From Cellulosimicrobium sp. Marseille-Q4280 (GTDB lineage: Bacteria > Actinomycetota > Actinomycetes > Actinomycetales > Cellulomonadaceae): a stretch of 64,000 nt of DNA. This document shows positions 25,624 through 33,187 of the stretch, piece by piece. Location: contig NZ_CALPBY010000008.1 of NCBI RefSeq assembly GCF_943181405.1, positions 186,001-250,000 of the forward strand, in the 5' to 3' direction. The notes under the pieces were generated by a model. It searched no databases. It was not told where the DNA came from and worked only from the letters and a program-made list of their open reading frames with translations. Within the stretch, counting starts at the first letter, position 1. Every line of letters begins with the position of its first letter. Position numbers and translations under genes: made by a program.

Positions 25624-26431
25624 CGGCGGGCGCTCCTTCGCGCGACGCGTGCCCGGTGACCGCGTCGGGGTCCGGGGCGGCGCGCACCAGCACGGCCAGC
25701 GAACCCAGCGCGAGCAGCACGGCCACGACGGCGAGGGCGACGGCGCCGGGGTAGCCGACCCGTGCCGCGGCCGTCCCGCCGTAGAAGAGCATGCCCGCGG
25801 CGGTCGCGGCGAGCGTGAGCTGGACACCCCGCAGGACCCGGTGGGCCGACAGGCGCCGCAGGCCGACGTCCCACGTGGCGCTGACCGTGGCCACGGCGGG
25901 CCGTCGCGCGACGAGGCGCAGGACGGCCTCAGACCCGGCGAGGAGGAGCACGGCGCCGAGCGCGAGCCAGACGCCGTAGAAGGCGCCCGGGTACGGGCCG
26001 GCGGTCGAGGTGACGTCGCCGGCGACCCGCGTGACCGACCGGCCGTCGTACCCGGCGGTGAGCGCGCCCACGGCGGCGAGGACGAGGATCCCGGCCGCCA
26101 GCGCCCACGTGAGGCGGCGCAGGCCGGCGGGTGCCACGTCCGTCACGGTCCGCGGCCGGAGCGTGGCCGAGCGGACGGCGGCACTCTGCCGTGGCCACGT
26201 GCGCTCGCCGACCGCGTGCACGCTGAGGAAGGCGGCGCCGACGAGCGCAGGCGCCAGGCCGAGGAGCACGCCCTCGGCGAGCCCGTCGACGACGGACGTG
26301 GCCCGTGCCACGACCATCGCCGTGAGCACGCCCGCCGCGGCCGCGGACCCGGCGACGACCCCCGCGTGCCGCCGCGCGGCGCTCCGGACCGGGTCGACGG
26401 TGATCGTTTGTGCCAGGGTTTGTATCGGCAT
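25616..26431 (-). CDS. Multipass membrane protein of unknown function
   Basis: A 271-residue protein with about six hydrophobic segments (GSAAAAGVLTAMVVA, LLGLAPALVGAAFLSV, LAAGILVLAAVGAL, YGVWLALGAVLLLA, LTLAATAAGMLFY, AVALAVVAVLLALGSLAVLV). No enzymatic motif is visible. It is coupled to a YtrA-type GntR regulator, which suggests control by a membrane stress or a transported compound. Start ATG 26431 has no SD. A promoter ends 6 nt before it (GATCGT), so the transcript looks leaderless. The region between this gene and the divergent phosphotransferase gene carries the two-component operator repeats. Confidence 0.75.
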   Translation of the reverse strand: MPIQTLAQTITVDPVRSAARRHAGVVAGSAAAAGVLTAMVVARATSVVDGLAEGVLLGLAPALVGAAFLSVHAVGERTWPRQSAAVRSATLRPRTVTDVAPAGLRRLTWALAAGILVLAAVGALTAGYDGRSVTRVAGDVTSTAGPYPGAFYGVWLALGAVLLLAGSEAVLRLVARRPAVATVSATWDVGLRRLSAHRVLRGVQLTLAATAAGMLFYGGTAAARVGYPGAVALAVVAVLLALGSLAVLVRAAPDPDAVTGHASREGAPAGA

Positions 26432-26466
26432 GCTGCGACGATCCCACCGTCGTCGCGGAGTGTCAA
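26432..26466 (-). promoter_or_regulatory. Leaderless promoter of the membrane-protein/GntR operon
   Basis: On the minus strand, a perfect TTGACA (26466-26461), 17-bp spacer, GATCGT (26443-26438), six bases, then ATG at 26431. Confidence 0.6.
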
Positions 26467-26489
26467 GGAGCGGATCGACCGTCCGGCCG

Positions 26490-26544
26490 GATGAGAGCCC
26501 TCTCATCTGCGTCTCACAGGTGCCACACGCTGCCGGGGTGAGAT
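26490..26544 (+). promoter_or_regulatory. Candidate OmpR-type regulator site and promoter of the phosphotransferase gene
   Basis: Direct heptamers TCTCATC (26501), TCTCACA (26512) and weaker CCACACG (26523) repeat every 11 bp. They are followed by nine bases, the -10-like TGAGAT (26539-26544), six bases and GTG 26551. An inverted copy GATGAGA (26490-26496) faces the divergent gene. The TCTCAT/TGCG/TCTCA core is shared with the promoter at 31393-31425. Confidence 0.5.
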
Positions 26545-26550
26545 GGTGCC

Positions 26551-27984
26551 GTGACCGTGACCTCCGACCCCGTCTCCGTCGACCAGCGCGCCTGGCTCGA
26601 TCTGCTGGCGACCCCCGACGCCGCGGACCTCCTCGAGGTCGCCCTCGGGGCCGACGGCGCACGACTCGGGGCGTGGAGCGTCGACCGCGTGCACGCGCGC
26701 CCGGGTGCCGAGGTCACGGTGGGGTACGACGTCGTCGCCCGGCGCGACGTGGCCGCGGCGCCGGGTGCGACGACCCGGGCCGTCGCCGAGTCGCCCGAGT
26801 ACCTGCTCGCGACGACCGCCGATCTCCCCGACGGCGCGGCCGGTCCGGGCGTGGTGCGTCTCGCGGACGGGCCGCGTGTGGTGCACGTGTGGCGGCACCC
26901 GGCCGACCCGCTGCTCCCGGGCCTGGCCGCCGCGTGCGACTCCGCGGAGCTCACCCGACGTCTGCGCGCCGCGGGGGAGCGCGTGGACGTCGAGTCCGTC
27001 GAGATCGTCGCGTACCGGCCGCTGCGCCGCGCGGTCCTGCGGGCCCGCACCACTCGCGGTGCGGTCTACGTCAAGGTCGTGCGGCCCGACCGGGTCCGGT
27101 CGCTCGTGCGGCGGCACGTGCTGCTCGGCGGTGCGGACCGGTCGCGCGACGTCGTCGTGGCCCCGCGCTGCCTGACGTGGTCCGCCGACGGCGTCGTCGT
27201 GCTGGAGGAGGAGCGTGGGCGATCCCTCGCCCAGCACCTGGCCGCGGCAGCGCCCGGCGGGCGCGCGACGGCGATCGACCCGCACGCGCTCCTGCGCGCC
27301 CTCGACGAGCTGCCCGCCGCCGCGACCACGCTCAGCCGGCGTCCGGCCTGGGCCGACCGCGTCGAGCGGTACGCCCGGACCGCCGCCGAGGTGCACGGTC
27401 TCGACCCCGCGCGCACGGGACGGGTCGCCCGGACGGTCGAGGCGGTCGGCACCCGCGGGCTCGGCCCGGTCGTCGCGACGCACGGCGACTTCCACGCCGC
27501 GAACATCCTCCTGGCCGACGACGCCGCGGCGTCCGGCGAGGTCCGGGTCGGCGTCCTGCTCGACGTCGACACGCTGGGACCGGGCCATCGCGTGGACGAC
27601 CTGGCGTGCGTCGTCGCGCACCTCGCCGTGCTGCCGTCGCTGTCCCCTGCGGACTACCAGGGCGTCGACGGTCTCGTCGACCGGTGCCTCCTCGCGTTCG
27701 ACGCCGTGGTCGACCCGGCCGTGGTGCGGGCCCGTTCCGCGGGTGTCGTGCTGTCCCTCGCCTCCGGGGCCGCGACGCCTGAGCTCGCCGCGGCGTGGCT
27801 CCGCGTCGCGGAGGAGCTCGCCGAGGCGGCGCTCGCGGCCGGGGCACGCAGGGGCACGGATGCCACGTTCTCTGAGAGCTCTCTCATCGACGGCTCCTCG
27901 CCGTCTCACGTCCCGCCGGAAGACTCAGGTCCAGACGCGGCCGAGAGGTCGCGCACACCACGACACGAAGGAGAAGGATCATGA
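26551..27984 (+). CDS. Phosphotransferase-fold (APH-like) kinase of unknown substrate
   Basis: A 477-residue protein with the aminoglycoside/choline kinase fold. The catalytic loop is THGDFHAANILL (catalytic Asp313) and the metal-binding motif is LLDVDTLGPGHRVDDLA. The N-terminal lobe includes AVYVKVVRPDRVRSLV (ATP-lysine strand). It is longer than resistance APH enzymes (about 265-300 residues), so it more likely phosphorylates a metabolite. The last about 50 residues are Ser/Pro-rich and contain three or four 11-bp-spaced regulatory heptamers in their DNA. Coupled by ATGA overlap to the Thr-rich protein downstream. GTG start with no clear SD; apparently leaderless. Confidence 0.8.
   Translation: MTVTSDPVSVDQRAWLDLLATPDAADLLEVALGADGARLGAWSVDRVHARPGAEVTVGYDVVARRDVAAAPGATTRAVAESPEYLLATTADLPDGAAGPGVVRLADGPRVVHVWRHPADPLLPGLAAACDSAELTRRLRAAGERVDVESVEIVAYRPLRRAVLRARTTRGAVYVKVVRPDRVRSLVRRHVLLGGADRSRDVVVAPRCLTWSADGVVVLEEERGRSLAQHLAAAAPGGRATAIDPHALLRALDELPAAATTLSRRPAWADRVERYARTAAEVHGLDPARTGRVARTVEAVGTRGLGPVVATHGDFHAANILLADDAAASGEVRVGVLLDVDTLGPGHRVDDLACVVAHLAVLPSLSPADYQGVDGLVDRCLLAFDAVVDPAVVRARSAGVVLSLASGAATPELAAAWLRVAEELAEAALAAGARRGTDATFSESSLIDGSSPSHVPPEDSGPDAAERSRTPRHEGEGS
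27871..27925 (+). promoter_or_regulatory. Candidate internal operator/promoter before the Thr-rich protein gene
   Basis: Inside the 3' end of the phosphotransferase gene, heptamers TCTGAGA (27871), TCTCATC (27882), GCTCCTC (27893) and TCTCACG (27904) repeat at exactly 11 bp. Nine bases then separate the last from AAGACT (27920-27925), the same phasing as at the other two sites. The gene itself (27981) has a strong SD, so this transcript would have a leader. Confidence 0.4.
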
Positions 27985-28412
27985 AGGCTCGCAGCGCATG
28001 GATCGTCACGGGGGCTCTCGGGGCGGTCGGCCTCGGCGCGACCGTCGCCACCGCGCAGGGGGTCTTCGACGCTCCCGACGCGACCGTCGTCTCGCCCGCG
28101 GTCGAGGTGCAGGGGTCGACGCCGGCGGCGACGACCGCGACCAGCACACCGAGCCCGAGCGCGGTCCAGAACGGCTCGTCGGTCACGACGGTCACCGCGA
28201 ACACCGCTCAGACGCCGCAGACCGCGCAGACGGCGAACACGGCTCCGACCGCGCAGACGGCGCAGACGGCGAGCACGGCTCCGACGCCGAGCACCGCGCC
28301 GACCGCGAGCACGGCTCCCACGACGGACACGGCGAGCACCGCGCCGACGCCGAGCACCGCGCCGACGGCCGACACGCCGATCACGCCCCCGACGCCGCAG
28401 TCCGCCGGCTGA
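27981..28412 (+). CDS. Secreted Thr/Ala/Pro-rich repeat protein
   Basis: A 143-residue protein: signal-peptide-like N terminus (MKARSAWIVTGALGAVGLGATVATAQG), then about 45 ordinary residues, then a low-complexity tail of TAxT units (TAQTAxTAPTPSTAPTAS-like) ending QSAG. Thr/Pro-rich tails of this kind are typical sites of O-mannosylation or wall-spanning spacers in actinobacteria. No sorting signal or second membrane segment follows, so it should be released or stay N-terminally anchored. SD GAAGGAGAAGG; ATGA overlap with the phosphotransferase gene. No known family. Confidence 0.75.
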   Translation: MKARSAWIVTGALGAVGLGATVATAQGVFDAPDATVVSPAVEVQGSTPAATTATSTPSPSAVQNGSSVTTVTANTAQTPQTAQTANTAPTAQTAQTASTAPTPSTAPTASTAPTTDTASTAPTPSTAPTADTPITPPTPQSAG

Positions 28413-28440
28413 CCGGCCCACGACCGCGGGCGGCCCCCGC

Positions 28441-28482
28441 ACGACGACGCCCGTCCCACCGCACCGGGACGGGCGTCGTCGT
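28441..28482. terminator. Bidirectional terminator
   Basis: A perfect 17-bp stem (28441-28457 with 28466-28482) around an 8-nt loop, between the convergent Thr-rich protein and response regulator genes. Confidence 0.8.
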
Positions 28483-28592
28483 CCCGGCACGAGCCGTGCG
28501 ACGAGGGCACGACGCGTGCCACGAGCTCGGCGAACGGACGCCGACCACGACGCGCCGAGGGCACGTCGGGCGTGCCGGCGGCGTCGGGGTGC

Positions 28593-29285
28593 TCAGGAGC
28601 TGGTCGCGGACTGCGTCGCGCGGGGAGCGTCCGCGAGCCGGTAGCCCATGCCCCGCACGGTGACGAAGTGCTCGGCGCCGAGCTTGTTGCGCAGGTACCG
28701 CACGTACACGTCGACGACGTTCGAGCCCGGGTCGAAGTCGTAGCCCCACACGCGCGACAGGAGCTGCTCGCGGCTGAGGACCTGCCCGGGGTTGCGCAGG
28801 AACGCCTCCGCGAGCGCGAACTCGCGCGCCGAGAGGTCCACCTCGCGCTCGGCGGTGCGCGCGCGGCGCGTGCGCAGGTCGAGGCTGAGCGACCCGTGGC
28901 TGAGGACCGTCACCTCGCCCGCGGGCTCGGTGCGCAGGCGCAGCCGGATGCGCGCGAGGAGCTCCTCGAAGCGGAAGGGCTTGGACATGTAGTCGTCGGC
29001 TCCGCCCTCCAGCCCCGCGACCGTGTCGTTCACGCCCGTCCGCGCGGTGAGGATGATGACCGGGATGGCGTTCCCGGTCTCGCGCAGGCGGCGCAGCACC
29101 GTGAAGCCGTCCTGGTCCGGCAGGCCCAGGTCGAGCACGAGCAGCGCGAAGTCGCCGGTGCTCGCGAGGTCGAACGCCTCGCGACCGTTCGCGACGGTCG
29201 TGCTCGCGTAGCCCGCGGAGCGCAGGCCCTTCGCGACGAACGACGCGATGCGGGTCTCGTCCTCGGCCACGAGGATCTGGCTCAC
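28593..29285 (-). CDS. OmpR-family response regulator
   Basis: A 230-residue regulator. Receiver domain with acidic pocket EDE (Glu8-Asp9-Glu10), phosphoacceptor Asp52 in LVLDLGLPDQDG, Thr in ILTARTG and Lys in DYMSKPF. C-terminal winged helix (REVDLSAREFALAEAFLRNPGQVLSREQLLSRVWGY split across residues about 155-190, and VDVYVRYLRNKLG recognition region). GTG start overlaps the histidine kinase stop (GTGA), so the pair is cotranslated. It should bind tandem direct repeats with an 11-bp period; such repeats precede its own operon and the nearby phosphotransferase and Thr-rich protein genes. Confidence 0.95.
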   Translation of the reverse strand: MSQILVAEDETRIASFVAKGLRSAGYASTTVANGREAFDLASTGDFALLVLDLGLPDQDGFTVLRRLRETGNAIPVIILTARTGVNDTVAGLEGGADDYMSKPFRFEELLARIRLRLRTEPAGEVTVLSHGSLSLDLRTRRARTAEREVDLSAREFALAEAFLRNPGQVLSREQLLSRVWGYDFDPGSNVVDVYVRYLRNKLGAEHFVTVRGMGYRLADAPRATQSATSS

Positions 29286-31060
29286 GGGGTGGTCCTTCCG
29301 TCGGTGCGCGCGGGTGCGCCGGTGTCGGTCTCGGTGCCGGGCAGGAGCGGCGTCCGGGCCGTCGGCACGGTGGGGGCCGTCGTGGTCGTCGGGCCGGCCG
29401 GTGCGGAGGGCACGGCCGGGACGGCACGGTGCGGTGCGGGGACCGCGGGAGACGCCGGGCCCGCGCTCCCGCCCGTCGCCGTGTGCGTCGTCGTGACCTC
29501 CCTCGGGCTGGGCACCGGGAGGTCGAGGGAGAAGGTCGAGCCGACGCCCGGGGTGGACGCGACGGCCGCGTGCCCGCCGTGCCCCTCGGCGATGGCGCTG
29601 ACGATCGCGAGGCCGAGCCCGGCGCCCTCGGGGCGCTCGCGGCCCGCGGGAGACGGCGCCTGGGCGAACCGCTCGAAGATGCGACCTACCTGGTCGGGCG
29701 GGATGCCGACGCCCTCGTCCCGCACCCACAGCCGCAGGCGCGCGCCGTCGTCGGACACGGCGGACCCGATCGCGACCACCGACCCCGGTGCGGAGAACTT
29801 CACCGCGTTCGCCGCGAGCTGCATGAGGGCCTGGGTGATCCGCTGCCCGTCGACGGGAGCGACGACGTCCGCGCGCGCGTCGACCAGCCAGCGCCGGTCG
29901 CCGAGGGTGCGGATCTTGTCGAGCACGTCGTCGGTGAGGCGCCCGACGTCCGTCTCGGCGGGGCGCACGAAGTCGGGACGGCCGACCGTCGCGAGGGTCA
30001 CGAGGTCGTCGACGAGACGGTTCATGCGGTCGAGCTCGTCGAGCGTGAGGTCGCGCGTCTCGCGCGCGTCCTGCGGGTCGTGCGGGTCCATGAGCTCGAG
30101 GTGCCCGCGCACCACGGTGAGGGGGGTGCGCAGCTCGTGACCGACGTCGTCGAGCAGCCGGCGCTGGGACTCGAACGACCCCTCGAGGCGGTCGAGCATG
30201 CCGTTGACCGTCCGCGACAGGTGCGAGAGGTCGTCGTTGCCGGTGACGGGGATGCGTGCGGTGAGGTCGGTGTCGCCGATGGCCTGGGCGGTGCGGGCCA
30301 GGACCCGGATCGGCTGCAGGAGCCTCCCGGCGACGACCCACCCGACGATCCCGGTGAGCACGAGCGCCCCGAGCGCGACGAGGGCGTAGGTGCCGAACAC
30401 GCGGGTCAGCTCGGCGTGCTCGGCCGTGCGGTCGTAGGCGAGCACGAGGGCGGCGGGCTCGGCGGCGGCACCGGTGGCGTCGGCCGCCCCGGTCGTGCCG
30501 GCCACCGCGACGGGAGCGACGAGCACGCGGTAGTCCGCCGTGGCGGTCGTGATCGAGCGCAGCACGTTCATCTCGCCGTCGATGAACGGCGCGACGGCCG
30601 CGAGGAGCTCGGAGTCGTCCTCGAGGTGCACCTGGACGTCCTGCTGCGAGACGAGCGGCGCCCGCCCGGCCCGCAGCCCGATGATGCCCTCGTTGCGTGC
30701 GGGGACCACGAGCTGGATCGCGGCGACGACCACGTCCTCGGACGACGTGAACGGCTCGCCCGTCACGGGGTTCACGCCGGAGGCGCCGAGGGTCGTCAGC
30801 TCGACCGCGCTCCGCCGCAGGCTCTCGTCGGTGCGCGCGTCGACCTGCCCACGCTGCAGCAGCCACGCGGCCCCACCGGCGACGACGAGGGCGAGCGCGG
30901 ACAGCGCGAGGAACGCCGCGAGCATCCGCGTGCGCACGGTGAGCCCGAAACGGTGCCGGTCGCTCGCCCGGTGCCCGTCGTCGCCGTGCGTGGCGTCAGG
31001 TCCAGGTGACGTGGTGGTCTCCGCCGTCGTCGCGCCACCGGACGGAGGGCGTCGCGACAT
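29282..31060 (-). CDS. Sensor histidine kinase
   Basis: A 592-residue membrane kinase. TM1 about residues 47-67, an extracytoplasmic sensor of about 130 residues, TM2 (ALVALGALVLTGIVGWVVAGRLL), HAMP, then HisKA with LDDVGHELRTPLTVVRGH (phosphorylated His308), an N-box region QLAANAVKFS, G1 DEGVGIPP and G2 GAGLGLAI. After the ATPase core a Pro/Thr/Ala-rich tail of about 75 residues is unusual and looks disordered. It starts 1 bp into the stop of the upstream Asp-tailed protein (TGATG), so the three genes are one coupled unit. The stimulus is unknown. Confidence 0.95.
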   Translation of the reverse strand: MSRRPPSGGATTAETTTSPGPDATHGDDGHRASDRHRFGLTVRTRMLAAFLALSALALVVAGGAAWLLQRGQVDARTDESLRRSAVELTTLGASGVNPVTGEPFTSSEDVVVAAIQLVVPARNEGIIGLRAGRAPLVSQQDVQVHLEDDSELLAAVAPFIDGEMNVLRSITTATADYRVLVAPVAVAGTTGAADATGAAAEPAALVLAYDRTAEHAELTRVFGTYALVALGALVLTGIVGWVVAGRLLQPIRVLARTAQAIGDTDLTARIPVTGNDDLSHLSRTVNGMLDRLEGSFESQRRLLDDVGHELRTPLTVVRGHLELMDPHDPQDARETRDLTLDELDRMNRLVDDLVTLATVGRPDFVRPAETDVGRLTDDVLDKIRTLGDRRWLVDARADVVAPVDGQRITQALMQLAANAVKFSAPGSVVAIGSAVSDDGARLRLWVRDEGVGIPPDQVGRIFERFAQAPSPAGRERPEGAGLGLAIVSAIAEGHGGHAAVASTPGVGSTFSLDLPVPSPREVTTTHTATGGSAGPASPAVPAPHRAVPAVPSAPAGPTTTTAPTVPTARTPLLPGTETDTGAPARTDGRTTP

Positions 31061-31386
31061 CAGTCGTCCCCGTCGTCGTCGTCGTCATCCCCGTCGTCGT
31101 CCCCGTCCTCATCGTCGTCGTCGTCCGTCGACGGCGGCGCGGGGGCCACGGGGGCGACGTCGCCGCCGGACGTCGGCGGCTCCGACGCCGGCGGTGTGGT
31201 CCCCGTGGGGACCGGGGTGGGGTCCGTGGGCTCGGGGGACGTGGTCGGGGCAGGGGAGGGCGTCACGACGACGGCTCGGCCCACCTCCCGGTCGTCCGGT
31301 CGGGAGGAGAGCGCCGCGGCGGTGGCACCCCCGGCGAGCACGAGCAGCAGGGCACCGACGATCCAGGTGACGGTCCGGCGTGTCAT
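31060..31386 (-). CDS. Small membrane-anchored protein with polyaspartate C-terminal tail
   Basis: A 108-residue protein, first gene of the two-component operon. Start ATG 31386 gives MTRRTVTWIVGALLLVLAGGATAAALSS, a signal anchor or signal peptide. A Pro/Thr/Ser-rich spacer follows, then a final run of about 22 residues that are almost all Asp (with a few Glu/Gly). If exported, the acidic tail would bind divalent cations at the outer face. No known family. TGATG overlap with the kinase suggests a stoichiometric accessory sensor. An alternative ATG at 31410 overlaps the operator repeats and has no SD, so it is not preferred. Confidence 0.75.
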   Translation of the reverse strand: MTRRTVTWIVGALLLVLAGGATAAALSSRPDDREVGRAVVVTPSPAPTTSPEPTDPTPVPTGTTPPASEPPTSGGDVAPVAPAPPSTDDDDDEDGDDDGDDDDDDGDD

Positions 31387-31392
31387 GCGTCC

Positions 31393-31425
31393 AGTATCCG
31401 AGAGGCTCATGAGACGCACATGAGA
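31393..31425 (-). promoter_or_regulatory. Autoregulatory site and leaderless promoter of the two-component operon
   Basis: Minus strand: TCTCATG (31425-31419), TGCG, TCTCATG (31414-31408), nine bases, -10 GATACT (31398-31393), six bases, then ATG 31386. The repeats replace a -35, as in activator-dependent promoters of PhoB/OmpR type. Confidence 0.6.
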
Positions 31426-31457
31426 ACCCGGGCGGAGCGGACGCCCGCCGGCGACCG

Positions 31458-32477
31458 TCAGGCGGCCGCGAGCCAGTCGTCCACGCCGGCGAGCAGGCGC
31501 GCCCGCGTCGCGTGCGACGCCTGGCTCGCCCGGATCGACGAGCGCGCCAGGTCGGCGAGGTCGTCGTCGGAGAACCCGTGCTCGTGCCGCGCGATCTCGT
31601 ACTGCGCGACGAGCCGTGACCCGAAGAGCAGCGGGTCGTCGGCCCCGAGCGCGACGCGCGCGCCCGCGTCGACGAGCGTCCCCAGCGGCACCTGGGCCGC
31701 GTCGTCGTACACGCCCAGCGAGACGTTCGACGCGGGGCACACCTCGAGCGCGATCCCGCGGTCCACGAGGTCGTCGAGGACCCGACGGTCCTCGGCGGAC
31801 CGGACGCCGTGACCGAGCCGGTCGGGGACGAGCGCCTCGACGACCTCGTGCACGTGCGCCGGCCCGAGCAGCTCGCCGCCGTGCGGCACCGAGGCGAGGC
31901 CTGCGCGCCGCGCGATGGCGAACGCGCGCGCGAACTCCGCCGTGTCGCCGCGGCGCTCGTCGTTGCTCAGCCCGAACCCCACGACCTCCCCGGGCCCCTC
32001 GCCCGCGTACTGCGCGGCGAGACGCGCGAGGGTGCGCGCGTCGAGCGCGTGGCGCATGCGGGACGCCGCGACGACCACGGCGACCTCCGTCCCGGTCGCG
32101 GCGCTCGCGGACCGGGCGGCGTCGAGCACGATCTCGACGGCGGGGGTGATCCCGCCGACGAACGGCGCGTACGACGTCGGGTCGACCTGGATCTCGAGCC
32201 GTCCCGATCCCTCGGCGTCGTCGTCCTGCGCCGCCTCGAGCACGATGCGGCGCATGTCGGCCTCCGAGCGGACGCACGCGCGCGCGGCGTCGTAGAGGCG
32301 CTGGAAGCGGAACCACCCGCGCTCGGTGGCGGGCAGGCGCAGCGGGTCGCCGTCGAGGAGCGCGTGGGGGAGCCGGACGCCGTACCCCTCGGCGAGCTCG
32401 CGCAGCGTCTCGAGGCGCATCGACCCCGTGAAGTGCAGGTGCAGGTGGGCCTTGGGGAGCGTCGCGAGGTCTCGCAC
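31458..32477 (-). CDS. add: Adenosine deaminase
   Basis: A 339-residue zinc enzyme converting adenosine to inosine in purine salvage. Metal-binding PKAHLHLHFTG near the N terminus, catalytic Glu region SVPHGGELLGP, DRLGHGVR, and the Asp pair in LGADDPLLFGS. CPASNVSLG is also diagnostic. Length matches bacterial Add (330-360). GTG start. It lies 20 bp downstream of the NarL-type regulator on the same strand, so it may be read through from the ABC/two-component operon, though a functional link is not obvious. Confidence 0.95.
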   Translation of the reverse strand: MRDLATLPKAHLHLHFTGSMRLETLRELAEGYGVRLPHALLDGDPLRLPATERGWFRFQRLYDAARACVRSEADMRRIVLEAAQDDDAEGSGRLEIQVDPTSYAPFVGGITPAVEIVLDAARSASAATGTEVAVVVAASRMRHALDARTLARLAAQYAGEGPGEVVGFGLSNDERRGDTAEFARAFAIARRAGLASVPHGGELLGPAHVHEVVEALVPDRLGHGVRSAEDRRVLDDLVDRGIALEVCPASNVSLGVYDDAAQVPLGTLVDAGARVALGADDPLLFGSRLVAQYEIARHEHGFSDDDLADLARSSIRASQASHATRARLLAGVDDWLAAA

Positions 32478-32497
32478 ACGCCGGAGTCTGTCACGGG

Positions 32498-33187
32498 TCA
32501 GGAGGACGTCAGGTAGCCCCGGTCCATCGCGACGGTCACCGCGGCCGTCCTGTCGTCCACGCCGAGCTTCGCGAACGCGCGCAGCAGGTGGGTCTTGACC
32601 GTCGCCTCGGCGATGAAGAGCTCCCTGCCCACCGCGGCGTTCGACAGGCCGCGCGCGACGAGCCGCAGCACCTCGGTCTCACGGTCCGTGAGCCGGTCGC
32701 CGCGGACCGACGTCACGAGCCGCGTCGCGACGCTCGGTGCGAGCACCGTCTGCCCACGAGCCGCGGCGCGCACGCCTGCCACGAGCTCCTCGCGCGGCGT
32801 GTCCTTGAGCAGGTACCCCGTCGCCCCGGCCTCGACGGCCCGCAGGATGTCCGTGTCCGTCTCGTACGTCGTGAGCACGACGACGCGCGGCGCGGCACGG
32901 TCCGCTGTCCTGCCGCCCGGCGTGGACCGTCGGCCCGGACCGCCCGCGGCGGCGAGGATCTCGGCCGTCGCCCCGACACCGTCGAGCACGGGCATGCGCA
33001 GGTCCATGAGCACGACGTCGGGGGCGAGCTCTCCCGCGAGCGCCACGGCCTGCGCGCCGTCGCCCGCCTCGCCGACGACCTCGAGGTCCGGCTCCGCCGA
33101 GAGCATGCCGACGAGCCCCGACCGGACCACCGGGTGGTCGTCGACGACGAGCACCCGCACGGTGGTGACGCGCGCGGGGGCGCTCAC
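32498..33187 (-). CDS. NarL/FixJ-family response regulator
   Basis: A 229-residue regulator. Receiver domain with VDDHP, phosphoacceptor Asp62 in VLMDLRMPVLDG, Thr in VLTTYETD and Lys in YLLKDTPREEL. A loop of about 18 Gly/Arg-rich residues between beta3 and beta4 is longer than usual. LuxR-type helix-turn-helix at the C terminus (LTDRETEVLRLVARGLSNAAVGRELFIAEATVKTHL). GTG start overlaps the kinase stop (GTGA); a second GTG eight to ten codons later would give a more usual Asp54 numbering. It likely controls the ABC exporter upstream in the same operon. Confidence 0.94.
   Translation of the reverse strand: MSAPARVTTVRVLVVDDHPVVRSGLVGMLSAEPDLEVVGEAGDGAQAVALAGELAPDVVLMDLRMPVLDGVGATAEILAAAGGPGRRSTPGGRTADRAAPRVVVLTTYETDTDILRAVEAGATGYLLKDTPREELVAGVRAAARGQTVLAPSVATRLVTSVRGDRLTDRETEVLRLVARGLSNAAVGRELFIAEATVKTHLLRAFAKLGVDDRTAAVTVAMDRGYLTSS

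Noticed and set aside
26551-27984. Aminoglycoside-resistance phosphotransferase
   Set aside because: Much longer than resistance enzymes and no family-specific signature beyond the shared kinase fold; chromosomal housekeeping-like context.
28200-28400. Repeat tract as a possible CRISPR or satellite
   Set aside because: In-frame codon repeats of the Thr/Ala/Pro-rich protein.
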